Shown in pieces: positions 5,477 through 5,772 of a stretch of 5,772 bases of DNA. Every line of letters begins with the position of its first letter. Position 1 is the stretch's first letter. Origin of the DNA: Patescibacteria group bacterium (GTDB lineage: Bacteria > Patescibacteriota > Microgenomatia > Levybacterales > UBA12049); contig JAHIGH010000014.1 in NCBI GenBank assembly GCA_018900295.1, forward strand, positions 1 to 5,772, given 5' to 3'. The translations under genes and the position numbers were made by a program. Under the pieces are notes generated by a model. It made no database searches and had not been told where the DNA came from. It saw only the letters and a program-made list of their open reading frames with translations.

Positions 5477-5772
5477 ATGTCTATAAAGAAAATAGTCTTT
5501 TTTATATTTATCGTATTTTCATTTTTTGTAATTAATGATTTAACTCATTCGATTTATAGTTTGTGGCAGAAACATGACTTAATTGATCGGACAAGGCGAA
5601 CATTGGGCATGGAAAAGAAAAAGAACGAGGAACTTAAGGAAAAGTTAAAGGATGCAGGACAACAATTGTTTATTGAAAAAGAAGCGAGAAATAAGTTATT
5701 TTTGGTTAAACCAGGTGAGGGAATTGTGGTTGTCGAGCCAACTGTTTATATGCAAGCGAGTGCTTCATCTAC
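5477..5772 (+). CDS. FtsB/DivIC-like septum formation initiator protein, 3' end missing
   Basis: The first 98 codons of a small bitopic division protein, read by hand from ATG 5477 to the window edge without a stop. A short basic N-terminus (MSIKK) leads into one membrane helix (about 6-20), then a charged helix (about 35-72) with spaced Leu/Ile that suits a coiled coil. The segment ARNKLFLVKPGEGIVVV (70-86) is the conserved motif that follows the coiled coil in FtsB/DivIC proteins. These form a complex with FtsL and FtsQ/DivIB at the septum and help activate septal wall synthesis. After residue 90 the sequence turns Ala/Ser-rich. There is no Shine-Dalgarno; the -10 lies 5 nt before the ATG. 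It is divergent from the recombinase gene with 62 nt between start codons. Confidence 0.82.
   Translation, partial: MSIKKIVFFIFIVFSFFVINDLTHSIYSLWQKHDLIDRTRRTLGMEKKKNEELKEKLKDAGQQLFIEKEARNKLFLVKPGEGIVVVEPTVYMQASASS

Noticed and set aside
4530..5772. Second attachment site matching the tRNA 3' end
   Set aside because: I searched for the T-arm and acceptor sequence by eye and found no second copy in the window.

Overview
The window looks like a chromosomal stretch from a low-GC bacterium using the standard code, with TGA, TAA and TAG all acting as stops. The gene mix suggests a Patescibacteria/CPR-type genome, perhaps Microgenomates: a CvpA-CAP fusion protein, a class A PBP with a Pro/Thr tail, short intergenic gaps, and mostly no Shine-Dalgarno at first genes. 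That placement is an inference from style, not from a marker gene.

Layout. Positions 1-2189 (minus) hold most of a bifunctional class A penicillin-binding protein; its C-terminal end lies outside the window. A 56-nt divergent gap separates it from a plus-strand gene (2246-3232) that fuses a CvpA-like membrane domain to an extracellular CAP/SCP domain. A well-formed promoter then leads into a tRNA gene whose anticodon reads UAU, i.e. tRNA-Ile for AUA codons (3278-3350). Next is a decayed gene of unknown function (3375-3882) with two nonsense codons and one frameshift. It is followed by a BrnT/BrnA-type toxin-antitoxin operon (3990-4530) whose promoter carries a perfect inverted repeat. A tyrosine recombinase (5414-4554, minus) converges on the operon. 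It is divergently transcribed from a partial FtsB/DivIC-like septum protein gene (5477 to the window end).

How the parts fit. The PBP, the CvpA-CAP protein and the FtsB/DivIC-like protein all belong to envelope growth and division, and the recombinase could be the chromosomal Xer enzyme. Between tRNA and recombinase sit a pseudogene and a toxin-antitoxin pair, a content typical of an accessory insertion, but no att repeat of the tRNA end was found.

The clearest non-coding pattern is promoter placement. Several genes have a -10 hexamer only 5-7 nt from the ATG and no Shine-Dalgarno, which points to leaderless mRNAs. The one internal operon gene (brnA) has a perfect Shine-Dalgarno. I found no clearly new defence or mobile system.
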